Shown here: positions 1-12,049 of the stretch, in pieces | How the letters are laid out: the number at the start of each line of letters is the position of its first letter | How positions within the stretch are numbered: position 1 is the first letter of the stretch | Origin: Ochotona curzoniae | Taxonomy: Eukaryota; Chordata; Mammalia; Lagomorpha; Ochotonidae | Assembly: GCF_017591425.1 (NCBI RefSeq) | Contig: NW_024466512.1 | Span: 25,163,501 to 25,227,500, forward strand | Direction of reading: 5' to 3' | Length of the DNA stretch: 64,000 nucleotides | The notes under the pieces: model-generated | Told to the model about the DNA's origin: nothing | Database searches by the model: none | What the model saw: the letters and a program-made list of their open reading frames with translations, nothing else | Program-made: the position numbers and the translations under genes

Positions 1-2985
1 GGCTGCAGCCTTTCTTGCAGTTCTAGACTCTAGTACCTGACAGTGAGTGTTGGAACAGGGGACAAGTCACATTAGGCTGGGCCATGACACGAACCAAGAG
101 AACTAGGTCCGGGAGCAGATTCTATGGGGGATTTGTGGGTCTAACCCTGCAGGATTACAAATCCCATTGGTCAGTTTAAGAATTGAGGTAGTGATGTGCT
201 GAGCTACCCATATTCATGGAACCTGCCAACATTTACAGGTACTGGGGTGGGAACAGGACAGGCAGGGTCAAGCTGCAGCACCTGCATGCACACTCTAAAA
301 TAGGGAGTGGGGCGGCCTGAGCCACAACATCCACCATCTCATACAAAAGCCAGGATGGAGGGGGCAGGCTATGTCAGTTAAGGTCCTGGGACCTGCTGGC
401 ATGTGTGAGATATGGGTCTGGGAGAGGGAATAGTGGGGAACTTGGGAAACTCCCCTAGGGAGTCACAGCTTCTGCTGATCAGCATGTGATCCAGGATGGG
501 TGTTGGGAAGGATGAGCAAGGTAGCTTCATCCACTAGCAAGTGTGTGGGTTGATTTTGGAAGGGGGTGGACCAGACAGTGCCAAACAAACCTTAGCCCAC
601 TGTCAAGTGCATAAATCAGGCTGGAGTGAAAATCACACTAGGCTAGGTTATCACATCTACCAGTTTGCATGAGCCAGGGATGGAAGCAGACTGAGCAGGG
701 CCTGGTTGTAGCCTGCCAGCAAGAGTTGGGATTGGGTGCTGGCCAGGTAAGGCCAGGCAAGGCCAGGCTGCAGCTTCAGAAGGCAAAGGCCAAGACAAAT
801 GAGGAGCTATGCCAAGCTGGGTCAGAGCAATCACTGGCAAGCGTGAGATCTGTGGTGGGGAATAGGCCTGATTGGGGAGCTAAGGGGACATACTGGCTCG
901 GTTGTAGTTCCTGCTGCTGAGTGTGAGAGCCAGAGTGGGAGCTGCAGTCTTGTCTGAACTGTAGTGTCCCTTGGCACAGGTCTGGACTGGGTCTGGAGTG
1001 TGCCAGACTGGGCTAGACTCCAGCACCCACTGCTGCACATGAGAACCATGGGCTGTGCTAGGTTTCTGCTCCTGCTGAGCTAAGTGCAAGCTGTGCCTGG
1101 GTGTGGACCAGGCTTGGCTAGGCTGTAGCACCCAACTAGAAGAACCAGAATGGATGAGGGCCTGTCGGGAAACAACCATGTTCCTCTAGGACAAGAGGTG
1201 GATCAACCAGTGTGAGCAAGATCTAGAAATGGGAGAGGTTCTGATAGAGGAACTTGGGGAACTCCTCTGTGGACACAGTCCCTGCAAGTGAGTGTACGAA
1301 CCAAAACAAAGAGCAGACCAGAACAAGCCAGGTAATGGTACCCACCAGTATACATTTGGCTCAGGTCAGGGGCAAGCCAGGCTGGGCCAGGTCATATCAT
1401 CAACTGGCAATTCCAAAAACTAGAATGGTGTATGGGTCATGTCAGGTCTGTCTGTAATACCAGCAGTTCACATGAGGGCTGGGACACTGGCTGGGATGGG
1501 CTACAGGACCCACCGGCAAATGTTGAGGTGAGGTTGGCCGTGATAGACTGGGCCGCAGTGTTCAACCAGCACATGTGGGTGGGGGTGGGGGAGGAGGCAA
1601 ACCCAGCAGGGAGGCTGTGTGGGGCTTCCCTGCTGGATCACCACTACCAGTGGTGAGTGAGAGCTGGAATTAAGGGCAAACCAGGTCAGGCAGGGCTACA
1701 ACACAGGTTGGCCTATATGTGAGCTGGATCAGGGGAAAGCCAGACTGTGTTGGCTATTCCTACTGGTGCATGCATAAGCCAAAAAGCTGTGGGCTGGTTG
1801 GGCTTTGCTGCAGCATCAGTTGGAAGATGCTGGCATGGGGGGCAAATTTTGTTAAGCCAAACTGCAAAACTACCTGGAGAGTGCAGGATCCAGGAGTAGG
1901 AGTGGGCTCAGTAGGAAAAAATAGTGGGCACTGTCCTCTTGGGTTGCCACTCCTACTGGTCAACATGAGAACCATGAGGAGGGGAAGGCATGGCTAACAG
2001 AGAGTGGCACCTGCTTGCACCAGTGCAGACTGGACACTGGGGCTGATTGGGTTGAAGCAGGTTTCAATGCTCATTGACATGTATGAGAGTGAAATGAGAT
2101 GTGGAACAGACTGGATCAGTTTACTGTATGCACTGGCAAGCATGGGAACCAAGGCAAGGGGTGGGCCTGGTGGGGGTTATTGTGTGTGGCTCCACCTAGG
2201 CTGCGGCTCCTCCTGGTTAACATGAAGGCGAAGTGTGTGGTAGCTACAACATCCATTGGTTTGCATAGAAGGCACGAATGGTGACAGAAGTGACTCAGCA
2301 ATTGCAACCACCTGTGTGTGCATAGGCTGACTGAGGCGAATGACTGTGCTGGACCTTGTATTGGCAAGTACACACAAGAACCAGGTCTGAGATCGTCTCA
2401 AATGAGGTTTCTTTCGGGATCTCCCAACTGAACTGCTGGATTCAGAATTCCACCCATGGAGAAACTTGCACGTTCCATGGTCTGACTGTAGAGTGCATGT
2501 GTCAAAGCTGGGCCTCCTCAGTGGCTTAGATGGAACAGTGGACAGCATATCCAGGTGCACATGGAGGACATGGCAGTACACTGGAGCCTGCAAAAGACAC
2601 CTGTGCCATAAAGAGGACAGAGGACAGAGGACAGAATAAGCTGATCAACTACCCTAGCCATATGTTGGTAGTAAATATCTGGGCAAATGGAGACTCTAGG
2701 GTGGACTATATGCCAGTGAATTCTGGGGAGATTTCATCGTGCTAGGAGTGGCAAGACTGACAGCAATTCAGAACTGATGATGATCAAAACCACTTGAGCA
2801 GGACCCTGAGAGCATGCCCCACATCAGGGACCCTGGGATGTCTGGGAGGCTAGGTGTGGCTTCTCCCCTTATCTCCCTTCTTACCCCAGATACAGGAAGG
2901 AAAAAAGAGAATTTAGAAACAATGTTCTCACCCACTTTCCTCTAGCTCTTGATGCTTATCACCCTAATCAACTATGTAAAAATCA
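1..2985 (+). mobile_element. composite VNTR-cored retroelement, copy A (5' end beyond window)
   Basis: Positions 1 to about 2200 are degenerate tandem units of 50-80 bp. Each carries a version of GGCTGGGC..GCAGCACCCACTGG, then a GTGAGAGCCAG / TGGGGGTGGG segment. About 2200-2985 is the unique tail, with landmarks CAATTGCAACCACC, GTTTCTTTCGGGATCTCC, ATCAAAACCACTTGAGCA and AACTATGTAAA, and it ends in an A-rich/CA-rich stretch. The many short open frames here are by-products of GC-rich repeats. It lies in LCOR intron 3, antisense to the gene. Confidence 0.7.
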
Positions 2986-4732
2986 TCTCTCTCTCACACA
3001 CACACACACACGCCACAGGGCCGAACTGTGGTAGAACACATAATCCACTGCCCACAAAACTGGCATCCCATATGAGCAAGTCTCAGTTACTGTTTTCCAT
3101 TCAGTTCCCTGCTTAGTTGTGAACTGATGTATGGAATATTCATATTTTCTCTTTCTGACTTTCAAAAAATGAGATTTTTTTAAAAAGCTATAACATACAG
3201 AAATACAAACCCTTTAAAATTATGAACATAACCTCATGTGTAGTTTAACACCAAACAATGTTACTTTACTTTTTGGATCCTCTTTTCCAAGTTACATTAA
3301 ATCTCAAAAATACCTTCTTTATTAAGTCAGCGAAAACCATTCCACATAAGCTCAGCGACAATGTTTTGTGGAGGAAACAAGATGCCACAAAGAAACAAAG
3401 GTAAGAAGCCCTTAAATTGACTACATGTTAGCTCTCATGCCAACTATCAGCTTTTAACTGGTCCACAATGATATTAAACACTGAGGCAGCGGCTCTGTGA
3501 AGCAGAAGTTATGGTCCAGTCTGCAGTGGTTTATACAGTGAGGAACACAAAATTCAGACAGAAAAGGAATACGCAGAATATCAACCAATAATTATATAGA
3601 TAATATTATTAACAGTATGAAAGGTTACAACAGCAACAGGAACAGAAATATATTATTTTTATAACAAAGCAAGGATCTTTAGGTAAATGTAAATGCAAAG
3701 GAATTTCAAACACTAGAGAATTGGTATACAACATATACAATGTTCTGTCCAAAGCCTGTTCAGACCATTCTAGTTCAAGGGGAATTATACAAAAGATGAA
3801 TGGGGCAACATCAGAAAAAGCAGTGGATGGAATTCTGAAAGGTATTAGGGCACTGAGTTATGGACTAATGAATCCTGAAGGTAATGAGAAAGTCATTACA
3901 AACTGAGCATACTTCTGGGTAACAGACCTGTGCTATTGATGGGTGAAATTAGTAAGGAGATTAATTATGTTATCGGTATTTAACAGAAATAAGAAAACAG
4001 AGAGAAGCATTCTATTACAATAGTCCAGAAAAATGCTAATGTTATTAACCATGGTGATAACTGAAAATGCAAAACAATATTCTTATGTGAGAGCTGACCA
4101 ATGCTTGAAGTAAAAGTGTCTAGGGGAAGAAAAAGGAATCAAAGAATTTCCAAGGCTTTGAAACAGAGAAAAGTACCAGGAAAAAAAAAAAATCAAACAG
4201 TAGATCATTATTAGTAAATGTCTTTAACAACTGAAATGTTTCTAAACCAAAATTCTATTTAACACAAAGCAATAAAACAACAGAAACTGAAATGATCACC
4301 GAGTTTCTACAACTGAGTATAAGGAGCATCACATCAAATAGATGAGGAAAATATGTTCAAACATAAATCACAATACACCATGAATCTGCAGGAACTAATA
4401 AGTCCTATGAAAGAACTTTCTCCACTACAAATGATTCTTTCTACTTAAATTACCATATATTTCATATTTTAAATAAACATAAGCTTAAGCTTAGGTATCT
4501 ACTGAACAATATAAATAAAGTAATATTTTGGAATACATATATTTTGACAGACCAGTCAACTGACTAGAAACTTAAGTTTCAAAATCTACTTACTAACAAA
4601 CCCTTTTATAAATACAAAATCACATTTTATTTTCCTAAAAACCCTCCAAACAAAAAGTGGTAAAATTTAAGCAGAATCTTTAGCATATCATATAAAAGGC
4701 TTTTTTTTTTTTAAACAAAGCCTCTTGGTTAC
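2985..4732. other. LCOR intron 3, mostly unique AT-rich sequence
   Basis: A short (CA)n run lies at 2995-3012. The rest is AT-rich with no recognisable repeat or exon. A weak 61-codon frame at 3721-3906 has no coding character that I can support. Confidence 0.5.
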
Positions 4733-4812
4733 CTTTACTTTATCTCTTCTCAAGCAACAGAATAGACAATTTTCATCGAAAGTCCAATCAGAAATGCTTT
4801 CAGGATCACACT
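4733..4812 (-). CDS. LCOR: LCOR exon 3
   Basis: This 80-nt exon completes Glu55 and encodes residues 56-81 (CDPESISDWTFDEN.. then CLFCCLRRDKVK), ending on a codon boundary. The acceptor is TTTTTTGCAG|AG, with an excellent branch-point candidate TTACTAAT about 25 nt upstream. The donor is AAAG|GTAACC. The ENCLFCCLRR motif, with Cys70, Cys73 and Cys74, distinguishes LCOR from LCORL, which I remember as having a different cysteine spacing here. No following exon was found between this donor and position 1, so the next exon and the large C-terminal exon lie left of the window. The exon is not covered by any long open frame and was found by searching for the sequence expected after DLSLFK. Confidence 0.9.
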
Positions 4813-5137
4813 CTGCAAAAAACAGTAATAAATTAGTAATTATGAAATAAAACTATGCAGAAAGTAAACGAGAAATAATTTTTCAAATACTTAAAAAAAT
4901 CACTAAGTAGTAGACAGGTACCACATGTCTTAAAAGTCTTAACTCTTAATTCTTCAGTTAATTTTTAACTGCTGCCTGATTTACACATTACATACATATT
5001 AACAGCATCAACTAAATACAAAAGGTGTTTGCATAAAGTTTTAACACACATGAAACCATGAAGAAAAAGAAACTTTAAATCACCAAGGTATCATGTTACC
5101 AGGAAGAATTTGAAATACCAAAAATATTTTTTAATAC

Positions 5138-5203
5138 CTTTAAATAAACTGAGATCTTTTAATAACGTAGTTCCAAAGAGCCCCTCAAGAATACTTTCAA
5201 ACC
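5138..5203 (-). CDS. LCOR: LCOR exon 2
   Basis: This 66-nt exon completes Gly33, encodes residues 34-54 (FESILEGLFG..LLKDLSLFK) and gives the first base of codon 55. The acceptor is a clean pyrimidine tract ending CTTTCAG|GG, and the donor is AAAG|GTATTA. FESILEGL-(F/Y)-G followed by a leucine-rich DLSLF segment is the signature of the LCOR/LCORL N-terminal region. The open frame runs on both sides into intron sequence that soon stops, so only the middle is coding. Phases at both ends match exons 1 and 3. Thr44-Thr45 sit where I remember Gly/Pro-containing residues in relatives, so this small part is diverged or is a lineage feature. Confidence 0.92.
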
Positions 5204-5429
5204 CTGAAAGGATAAAAAGAAAATCAGTTATCACAGTAATGACTGTATAATAGCAATCCGTTGCACAAGAAAATGGTGTCTTCCCAATTCTCAAGGATCC
5301 TACATTACTACCAAAGGGATGTTGAGAAAAGAGTAGCAATGACCCCCAAAAGGAACATCTGGATTCAAGAGCAAGACAAAAATAGCAGTCCCAGCTGCTA
5401 TTTAAACTTTTCATCCAGCTCATTACTAA

Positions 5430-5665
5430 GGATCTTGGGAAAGCAGGGAGGAAGGACTAGATCCATGGGGCTCTGTACCCACAAAGGAGACCCAAAAGGA
5501 GCTCTGGCCTCCTGGCTTAAGACCAACCCAGCTACACAAGTTTGGTCATTTGGGGAATTAACCAGCACACGCAAGATTAAGTCTCATCTCTCTCTCACTC
5601 ACATACTTTGACTCACTGTCTCTCCTCTCTCTGTAACTCTACCTTTCAAATAAAACATATCACAA
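5430..5665 (+). mobile_element. CSINE, partial (5' truncated)
   Basis: It starts at the GGGAAAGCAGGG body segment and runs through GACCCAAAAGGAGCTCTGGC to CTTTCAAATAAAAC. It overlaps nothing coding; exon 2 ends about 230 bp away. Confidence 0.6.
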
Positions 5666-5861
5666 AAAGTTTCTCTCCCAACTTGGACCACTTTCTAAAA
5701 TAACCATAATAGCATATTTCTCTACACCAATTGAGACCAGATTTTTCAAGTTAACAACAGGTTCTTGGGGGAAGTCCTCATTGAAAACTTGTATGCCACA
5801 GAAACATTCACAACAGACACAATGCAACATTCTGAAAGAGGCCTTTAGATGCTTTTACAAC

Positions 5862-6035
5862 ATCACACCAAGGGAGACAGCAGGTAAAGGCTCAGGTACT
5901 TGAGTAGCTGCCACACAAGAGGGAAACAGACTGAGTTCCTAGCTGTTGGCTTTGGTCTAATTTAGCCCTGGCTGTTGTAGGAATTTGGGAATTAAACCAG
6001 AAGATGGAAGCTTCCTCTTTGTCTTTCAAAATGTA
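5862..6035 (+). mobile_element. old CSINE, partial
   Basis: Diverged 3' half: GGCTCAGGTACTTGAG, TGGCTGTTGTAGG, then AAACCAGAAGATGGAAG and a pyrimidine-rich end. Confidence 0.5.
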
Positions 6036-6082
6036 ATAGTAATAATAGTAAATGAAATAATAGTAATAATAGTAAATGAAAA
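6034..6082. repeat. 24-bp tandem duplication (AT-rich)
   Basis: Two adjacent copies of a TAATAGTAATAATAGTAAAT-type unit with a 24-bp period, at the tail of the preceding SINE. Confidence 0.75.
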
Positions 6083-6084
6083 TA

Positions 6085-7587
6085 ATATTTTAAAAAAACC
6101 AGCAATAACCAGTTGGATATGAGTCACAAACATAAAATTTCCATATCACAAATGCAATCACTGTGAAGAATCTGATAAATAAGGTGACAGGAAAGATGAT
6201 TCAATGCAGACAGTAGTATTTTAATTTTCTGGTTATAAGAGTAGTATGGTAATGTAAAGATTTTTTTTTTTGTCCTTGATAGTAACATCATTTTCAATAC
6301 AGCAGTAGTGTGTAGAGTGATAATTAGTTGATTTTTTAATTCTATTTAAGACTGTTTTTTTTATTATTAGCAAACAACCGACTTTCAACTTTCCTTTCTT
6401 TTCCCCTTCGAAATCATTACAATGACATGAACAAAACTGAAGTGCCCATTTGAAGACACAAGAAATACCTATGCGTATTATTTATTAAGACATTTAAAAA
6501 ATCACTATCCTCCACTCTCTTTTTACACTAGAGAAGCAAGAGAATTGGGACAGTGTTTGTGGGGGTGAGAAGGTGGTGGTGAGGCGCTGAGTAAGGTTCC
6601 ACTGAGTGAGTAAGGTGGCAGTGAGGCACAGACACACAACAGCTAAGTCTTGTTTGTCCTAGAGACAGATATACTCTCAGCAATTGCTACCTTCAAAACC
6701 AAAAAATTTTTAAAATCTATGGCTTGCTTGCAACTCTTAAATCCTATCTCCTAAAGAATTTTGAGTTCAGGAACATTAAAATATGTCAACAATACACTCA
6801 AATACAGACTGCAAAAACAGTTGCGAGTTTACAGGTAGTTATTATCCTGAAGAACATAATCTATTATTCTATTACATTTATAAGGAATTATAACAAATCC
6901 CAAGCTTGCATGAAGAAAAAGGATGTAAATATAACAAGAAACAATACTGGGAGAAAAAAAAGCAAATAAAAGCTTTGGGAAATAAAACAGTACAAAGAAG
7001 GAAAAAGAAAAAAAAACCAAAAATGTTCTCAAAAATGTTAGGTATAATTAATATTGCTGAATACAGTATAGTAGTTATTAAAAAGTCAGTCTTCTTTGGC
7101 TCCTATAAAGAATATACTAAGCCAAACAAATACTATTGATTTTATACTGCAAAGCCATAATTTGCAGTCCTCTGTTCACTGGTGTTAATGTCACTCAGTT
7201 TTATTAATACTAAATATTGAATTTAGCAGTTGCATAGCAACAGGGACTGTTCTCATGTGTTGTGCTTGACATTAACAAAAGGCAAATAAGGGAAGGGCAA
7301 ATACACGAAAAATTTTTACTATGAGCTCACAGAAAAACCATGAAGAACAGAGACAAAATGCTCTGGAAAATTAAACACCAGAAAAGAATGCCATGTCCTT
7401 AAATTCAATCATCAGGTATAAAGAGTATTTTTACATAATACAAATAAAAATTATCTTATTGGATTCAATTACTTTCAAAAGTATTCCTACCCAAAACAAT
7501 GGTGTCAAAGCCAGCATACACTCTTCCTCACTGTACCCTACAGTAGATCTTAAGACTATTCTTGGGGAAATAAAAAAAGACTATTTC
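6085..7587. other. intron 1, AT-rich sequence without recognised repeat
   Basis: No exon, RNA gene or clear mobile element was seen. Small A- and T-runs only, plus a GGTGGTGAGG(C)-type G-rich patch near 6560-6620. Confidence 0.4.
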
Positions 7588-7918
7588 TGGACCTGGCGTA
7601 GTAGCCTAGCGGCTAAAGACCTTGCCTTGCATGCACCAGGATCCCATATGGGCACCAATTCCAAGCCTGGCAGTCCTGCTTCCATCCTGCTCCCTGCTTG
7701 TGTAGCCTGGGAAGGCAGTAGAGGACAGCCCAAAGCCTTGGGACCCTGCACCGGTGTGGGAGACCCAGAAGAGGCTGCGGACTCCTGGCTTCAGATTGGC
7801 TCATCTCTGACCATGGCAGCCGCTTGGGGAGAGAACTGATGGACAAAAGATCTTCCTCTCTGTTTCTCTTTCTCTATATATCTGACTTTACAATAAAAAT
7901 AAATAAATCTTTAAAAGA
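7588..7918 (+). mobile_element. CSINE, full length
   Basis: Near-complete copy with the tRNA-like head (GTAGCCTAGCGGCTAAAG), body and AATAAATCTTT tail. It is flanked by AAGACTATTTC / AAGACTATTCC duplications. Confidence 0.9.
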
Positions 7919-8045
7919 AACAAGACTATTCCTGTTTTAACAGCACACTACCCTTTTCAAAGTTAACACTACTTAAATATACGACTCCCAAATTTCTAGT
8001 CTAGTAACGGAAGCTTCCTTTTCAATTTTTTTCTAATTTTTAAAA

Positions 8046-8478
8046 AAGACGTCTCCCACATGAGTGCAGGGCCCCAAGGTCATCTTTGACTCCTTTCCCA
8101 GGCCACAAGCAGGGAGCTGGAAGAGCAGTGGAAGTGCCAGGACATGAACCGGCGCACCCATTTGAGATCCTGATGTTTGCAAGGTGAGGACTTCAGGGAC
8201 TAGGCTACTGTGCCAGGCCCATTATTTTCTAATTTTTATTGGAAAGGCAAGTCAGATTAATGGAGACAAAGATCCTTCAGCTGGAGGTGAGCTGATCCTA
8301 AGCCAGGAGCCATGAATCCTTCTGTGTCTCCCAACTGGATGCAGGCTCTACTGTTTTCCCAGGCTATAACCAGGAAAGTGGATAGGAAGTGGAGCAGCAG
8401 GAACATGAACCAGCACCCATATGGGATCCTGGCACTTGCAAGGTGAGGATTAGGCCAACGAGCCATCCTACTGGGCCT
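8046..8478 (-). mobile_element. two adjacent CSINE copies
   Basis: The first (8046-8221) keeps only the 5' half of the element. The second (8222-8478) is longer, with a Lys-type A-rich end at TTTTTATTGGAAAGG and a head ending in CTGGGCC. Both read on the minus strand. TTTCTAATTTTT occurs before both parts, which suggests a duplicated insertion target. Confidence 0.75.
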
Positions 8479-8915
8479 GTAAACTTCTTATAATTTAATC
8501 CAAAGCCACTTTAGTTGACCATTTCCCAGAACTTTTTTGCTCATTTCCACTGGTCAAACGTCGTCCAGTACCCAGTGATTACTTCTAACTTCTAATATTT
8601 TCTGAAGCCTTTGCTCACTTCTGCTTAAATACAGTATCTTAATCTGTTCAACAAATACGTATTTCACATAAACAAGAGTCAATGATAGACACCGAACAGG
8701 CAGCGTTGAACAGATGCCGTGCCTGTCTGTGTAACTCTGCTTTCTAGTTTTCTTTGTAATTTATTTAGCCACATATAAAGCACTACCTGTATGACTGGTT
8801 TATAAAACAAATTTGTCATGGCTACCACTTTATTTTTCTTTCACAGGTTTACATTTTACCGACAAGAAGACCAGGAAAGTTTTGTTTCTCTTCTCTCCTT
8901 TCTTCCTATTTTATT

Positions 8916-9299
8916 TTAAAGATTTATTTATTTATTTCAAGTCAAAGTTACAGAGAGGGGGAGAGACTTTCTTTTTTTCTCTCCTTCTGTTCTTTCTTCC
9001 GCTTCTAAAGATTTATCTAAAATCAAAGTTACAGAAAGAGAGAGACACACACAGAGGTTCTTCTCCCATCTGTGGCTTCACTTCCCAGAGGCCTCAACAG
9101 CCACGCTGAATCAGGTGCTAAAACTTCTTTCATGTTTCCCATGGGGACAGCAGCAGCTCCAAGCACTTGGGCCATATTCTACCACTTTTGCCAAGCCATT
9201 AGCAGGGAGCTGGATAACAAATGGAGCAGCCAGGACATGAACCAGTACCCATATAGGATGTGGGCATTACAGGTGATAGCTTTACAAAGTGCTGGTCCC
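8916..9299 (-). mobile_element. CSINE with doubled 3' end
   Basis: The minus-strand tail occurs twice (AAAGATTTATTTA..CAAAGTTACAGAGAG and AAAGATTTATC..CAAAGTTACAGAAAG). This is either a nested pair or a local duplication of the tail. Confidence 0.7.
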
Positions 9300-9599
9300 A
9301 TGTCATTTTTCTTATACTAAGGCTACACAAGCCAGATTTTTAGATTCTAATGTACTTCACAGTTCTAAAAAAGCAAAAGATAATTATAATTTCCTCAAAT
9401 TTCTCCCTTCAATCTAAATCACATTCTTTACTCCCTATTTCTAATCAAAGGAGAGAGAAACTCATGAAAGTAACAGGACAGGACAGGACTCTTGAGTAGG
9501 TAACGAAAGTCAGCAATGTAGCCTGCAGGGAGAAAATGAAAGGCTGGTTCTGACCAGCACAGAGATGAGAAATTACAGGGATACTCAAGAAACGTAGGG

Positions 9600-9980
9600 C
9601 TTGGTTTCACTCTATTTCCTGTTTAAGAAACAGGTTTATTATGCTCATGGTTCCGGAGGCTATGAAGTCCAAGACCATAGCACTGACACATATGCAGTGT
9701 TCGGTCAGGATCTAGATGTACAACTCCTGGGTAAAACAGGGAAGCACAGGCTGGCTGTGGAAAAAGAGGGAGAACTCGAGGGGTGGACTTGTTTATCTCC
9801 TGCTCTCATGATTACTAATCCAGGGCCCCAAAGCTTAGAACTCTCAAAGAAAATCCATTCATAAGGGCTCTGTCTCCATAACCCAAATACCTCCCAACAG
9901 CCCCCAACTCCCCAAATTGCTGCACTGTAAGGTTCTTAGACACTGACTTATGCTGCCACACTCAAAATACACAGCATATT
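9600..9980 (-). mobile_element. MaLR-type LTR (MST/MLT1-like), minus strand
   Basis: The plus strand reads TTTATTATGCTCATGGTTCC..GGAGGCTATGAAGTCCAAGA, then ..CTCATG..ACTAATCCAG.. and CCATTCATAAGGG..ACCTCCCAACAG. This is the antisense order of a mammalian MaLR LTR. It is an ancient element in intron 1. Confidence 0.8.
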
Positions 9981-10596
9981 AGAAAACTATATGAGTTTTT
10001 ACACCCAGATTTCATGGATCTTGACCTCAAATTAGTACCAAGCTTAGTGCAAAATCTTCAGTAAGGTTTTTAAATTTTATGTTATAATGTATCAGTTCAA
10101 AGGTGCTTTCCAGTAATAGCTATTGATTAATACCCTCATAAAGAAGACTGAGAATATCTGAGTTTGTTGTTAAATCCCAGGGTGTGTGACTTGGCTCTAT
10201 CTCAGTGAACGCTCAGAGCCACAAGTGGAAATCATTTAAAAGCACTAAATCATTTATATGCTATTCAAGGTAATAAGGTAACTGGCCCCTTCCAGTTGGT
10301 GTTACAATTATCCTGTGTGTCATCCAACAAGCAGTCTAGGTGAACTTTTTAAGGTAATGAGTAATGCTGACCTTGCTCATCTCACAATCCTGGTACTACA
10401 TCCTACTATAGGACAAGTAAAATGACTTACAATTTTGGCTCTCTCCCTGACAAACAGTTCCAAGCCCATGTACTCTGTTGGATGCCATTTGCTGGCTCCC
10501 TTATAGCTCTTAGAATGATCCAGCACTGATGACAAAATTTGACCAGATACATCGAAAGAGCAACAACTTAAACCACAACTACTGGCTCAACCTGAA

Positions 10597-10627
<31 letters not shown>

Positions 10628-10867
10628 AATGCTAGAACCTGGAAAAAAAAATTTAGAGTGTATCATCCACCAAAACTAAGCAAAAACTACATTTTAAAAA
10701 CTCGATGGTGCGAGGGAACACAGAACTCACAGGCTTGTGCTCATGTTGCAGTGCCACTCATGTAAGAACATTGCACGTATAATTATGTACAGGACCTAGA
10801 TTTAATAAAAGCTATAACAGATTAATGCTACTGGCTCATGTATTTACTACAATATCCTTTTTGTAAA
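9980..10867. other. intron 1, unique sequence with a (CA)n microsatellite
   Basis: No gene or mobile element was recognised. A perfect CA run occupies about 10597-10622. Confidence 0.5.
10597..10622. repeat. (CA)13 microsatellite
   Basis: Uninterrupted CA dinucleotides. Confidence 0.95.
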
Positions 10868-11187
10868 AAAAGATTTTATTTTTATTGGAAAGTCAGATAT
10901 AGACGAGGAGAGACAGAGAGGAAGATCTTCCATTCAAAAATTCACTCCCCAAGTGGCTGCAATGCCCAGAGCTGAGCTGATCCAAAGTTAGGAGTCCAGA
11001 GTCTCTTCCAGGTCTCCCACTTGGGTGGCAGAATCCCAAGGCTTTGGGCCATCCTTGTCTGCTTCCCCAGGTCACAAGCAGGAAGCTGGATGGGAAGCGG
11101 GACTGCTGAGATTAGAACTGGCACCCATATGGGATCCTGGTGCATGCAAGGCAAGGACTTTAGCCATTAAGCTACCATACTGGGCCC
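10868..11187 (-). mobile_element. CSINE, full length
   Basis: It reads from AAAGATTTTATTTTTATTGGAAAG to CATACTGGGCCC, which is the whole element on the minus strand. Confidence 0.9.
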
Positions 11188-11296
11188 TAAAAAGACTTCC
11201 TTTATGGCTTTATGGTTTTCCCTTAAAAAAAAGAAAGAAAGAAACAATTTAAGACAAATGAAATATGATATCTATAAAATTATTATGGGGACTGGC

Positions 11297-11626
11297 GGGC
11301 CCAGCACGGTGGCGCAAGTGGTTAAAGGTCCTCGCCTTGCATGCCCGGGATCCCATATGGGCGCCGGTTCTAATCCCTGCAGCCCCGCTTCCCTTCCAGC
11401 TCCCTGCCTGTGGCCTGGGAAAGCAGTCGAGGACAGCCCAAAGCTTTGGGAACCTGCACCCGCGTGGGAGACCCGGAAGAGGCTCCTGGCTTCGGATCGG
11501 CATAGTATCGGCCCATTGCGCTCACTTGGGGAATGAATCATCGGACGGAAGATCTTCCTCTCTGTCTCTCCTCTCTGTATATCCGCCTTTCCAATGAAAA
11601 AATAATAAAAATAAATCTTTAAAAAA
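11297..11626 (+). mobile_element. CSINE, young subfamily, with perfect 20-bp target duplication
   Basis: The head is GGGCCCAGCACGGTGGCGCA and the CpGs in the body are intact (CGGATCGGCATAGTATCGGC). The flanks 11277-11296 and 11627-11646 both read AAATTATTATGGGGACTGGC. Almost identical to the copy at 24981, so both are recent insertions. Confidence 0.95.
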
Positions 11627-11639
11627 AAATTATTATGGG

Positions 11640-11905
11640 GACTGGCAATGTGGCCTTGTGGATTATGGATGCCAGTTCAAGTTTTGGCTACTCCACTTCT
11701 GACCCAGTTCCCTGTTAATGTGACTAAGAAAGCAAAGCAGGAGGGCCCAAGTGTTTCAGTCCCTTCCAATATGGGCGATCTGGAAGAAGCTCCTGACTTC
11801 TGGCTTACTACTGGCCTACTTCTGGTTGTTGAAGTCATTTGGAAAATTGAACCAAAACTTTTTTTCTAACTCTGCCTTTCAAATAAAGAAAACAAATTTT
11901 AAAAA
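11640..11905 (+). mobile_element. older CSINE carrying the insertion target of the young copy
   Basis: It begins ACTGGCAATGTGGCCTTGTGG and ends TTTCAAATAAAG. It is diverged. The young CSINE at 11297 landed at its very start. Confidence 0.65.
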
Positions 11906-12049
11906 TTACAATGCAGACAAACAAATCTTGAAAACATTTTGCCTCATGAAAAAGACCAAAGACATTAGCTCCAGATGTTGTAACCTACCGCACCAGGCCC
12001 TAAATTACAGTCTTGATTCAAGTGCTCAAATACAAGATGTTTATTGAAT

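Noticed and set aside
2177..2593. 138-codon minus-strand frame
   Set aside because: It lies in the tail of composite copy A. Similar frames recur at 29061 and 54552 in other copies, so it reflects the repeat rather than a gene.
3721..3906. 61-codon frame as a further LCOR exon
   Set aside because: Wrong strand for LCOR, and the text does not resemble any LCOR segment I know.
7588..7670. tRNA gene
   Set aside because: The A and B boxes belong to the tRNA-derived CSINE head, which lacks a full cloverleaf and is joined to the SINE body. The same holds for the other copies.
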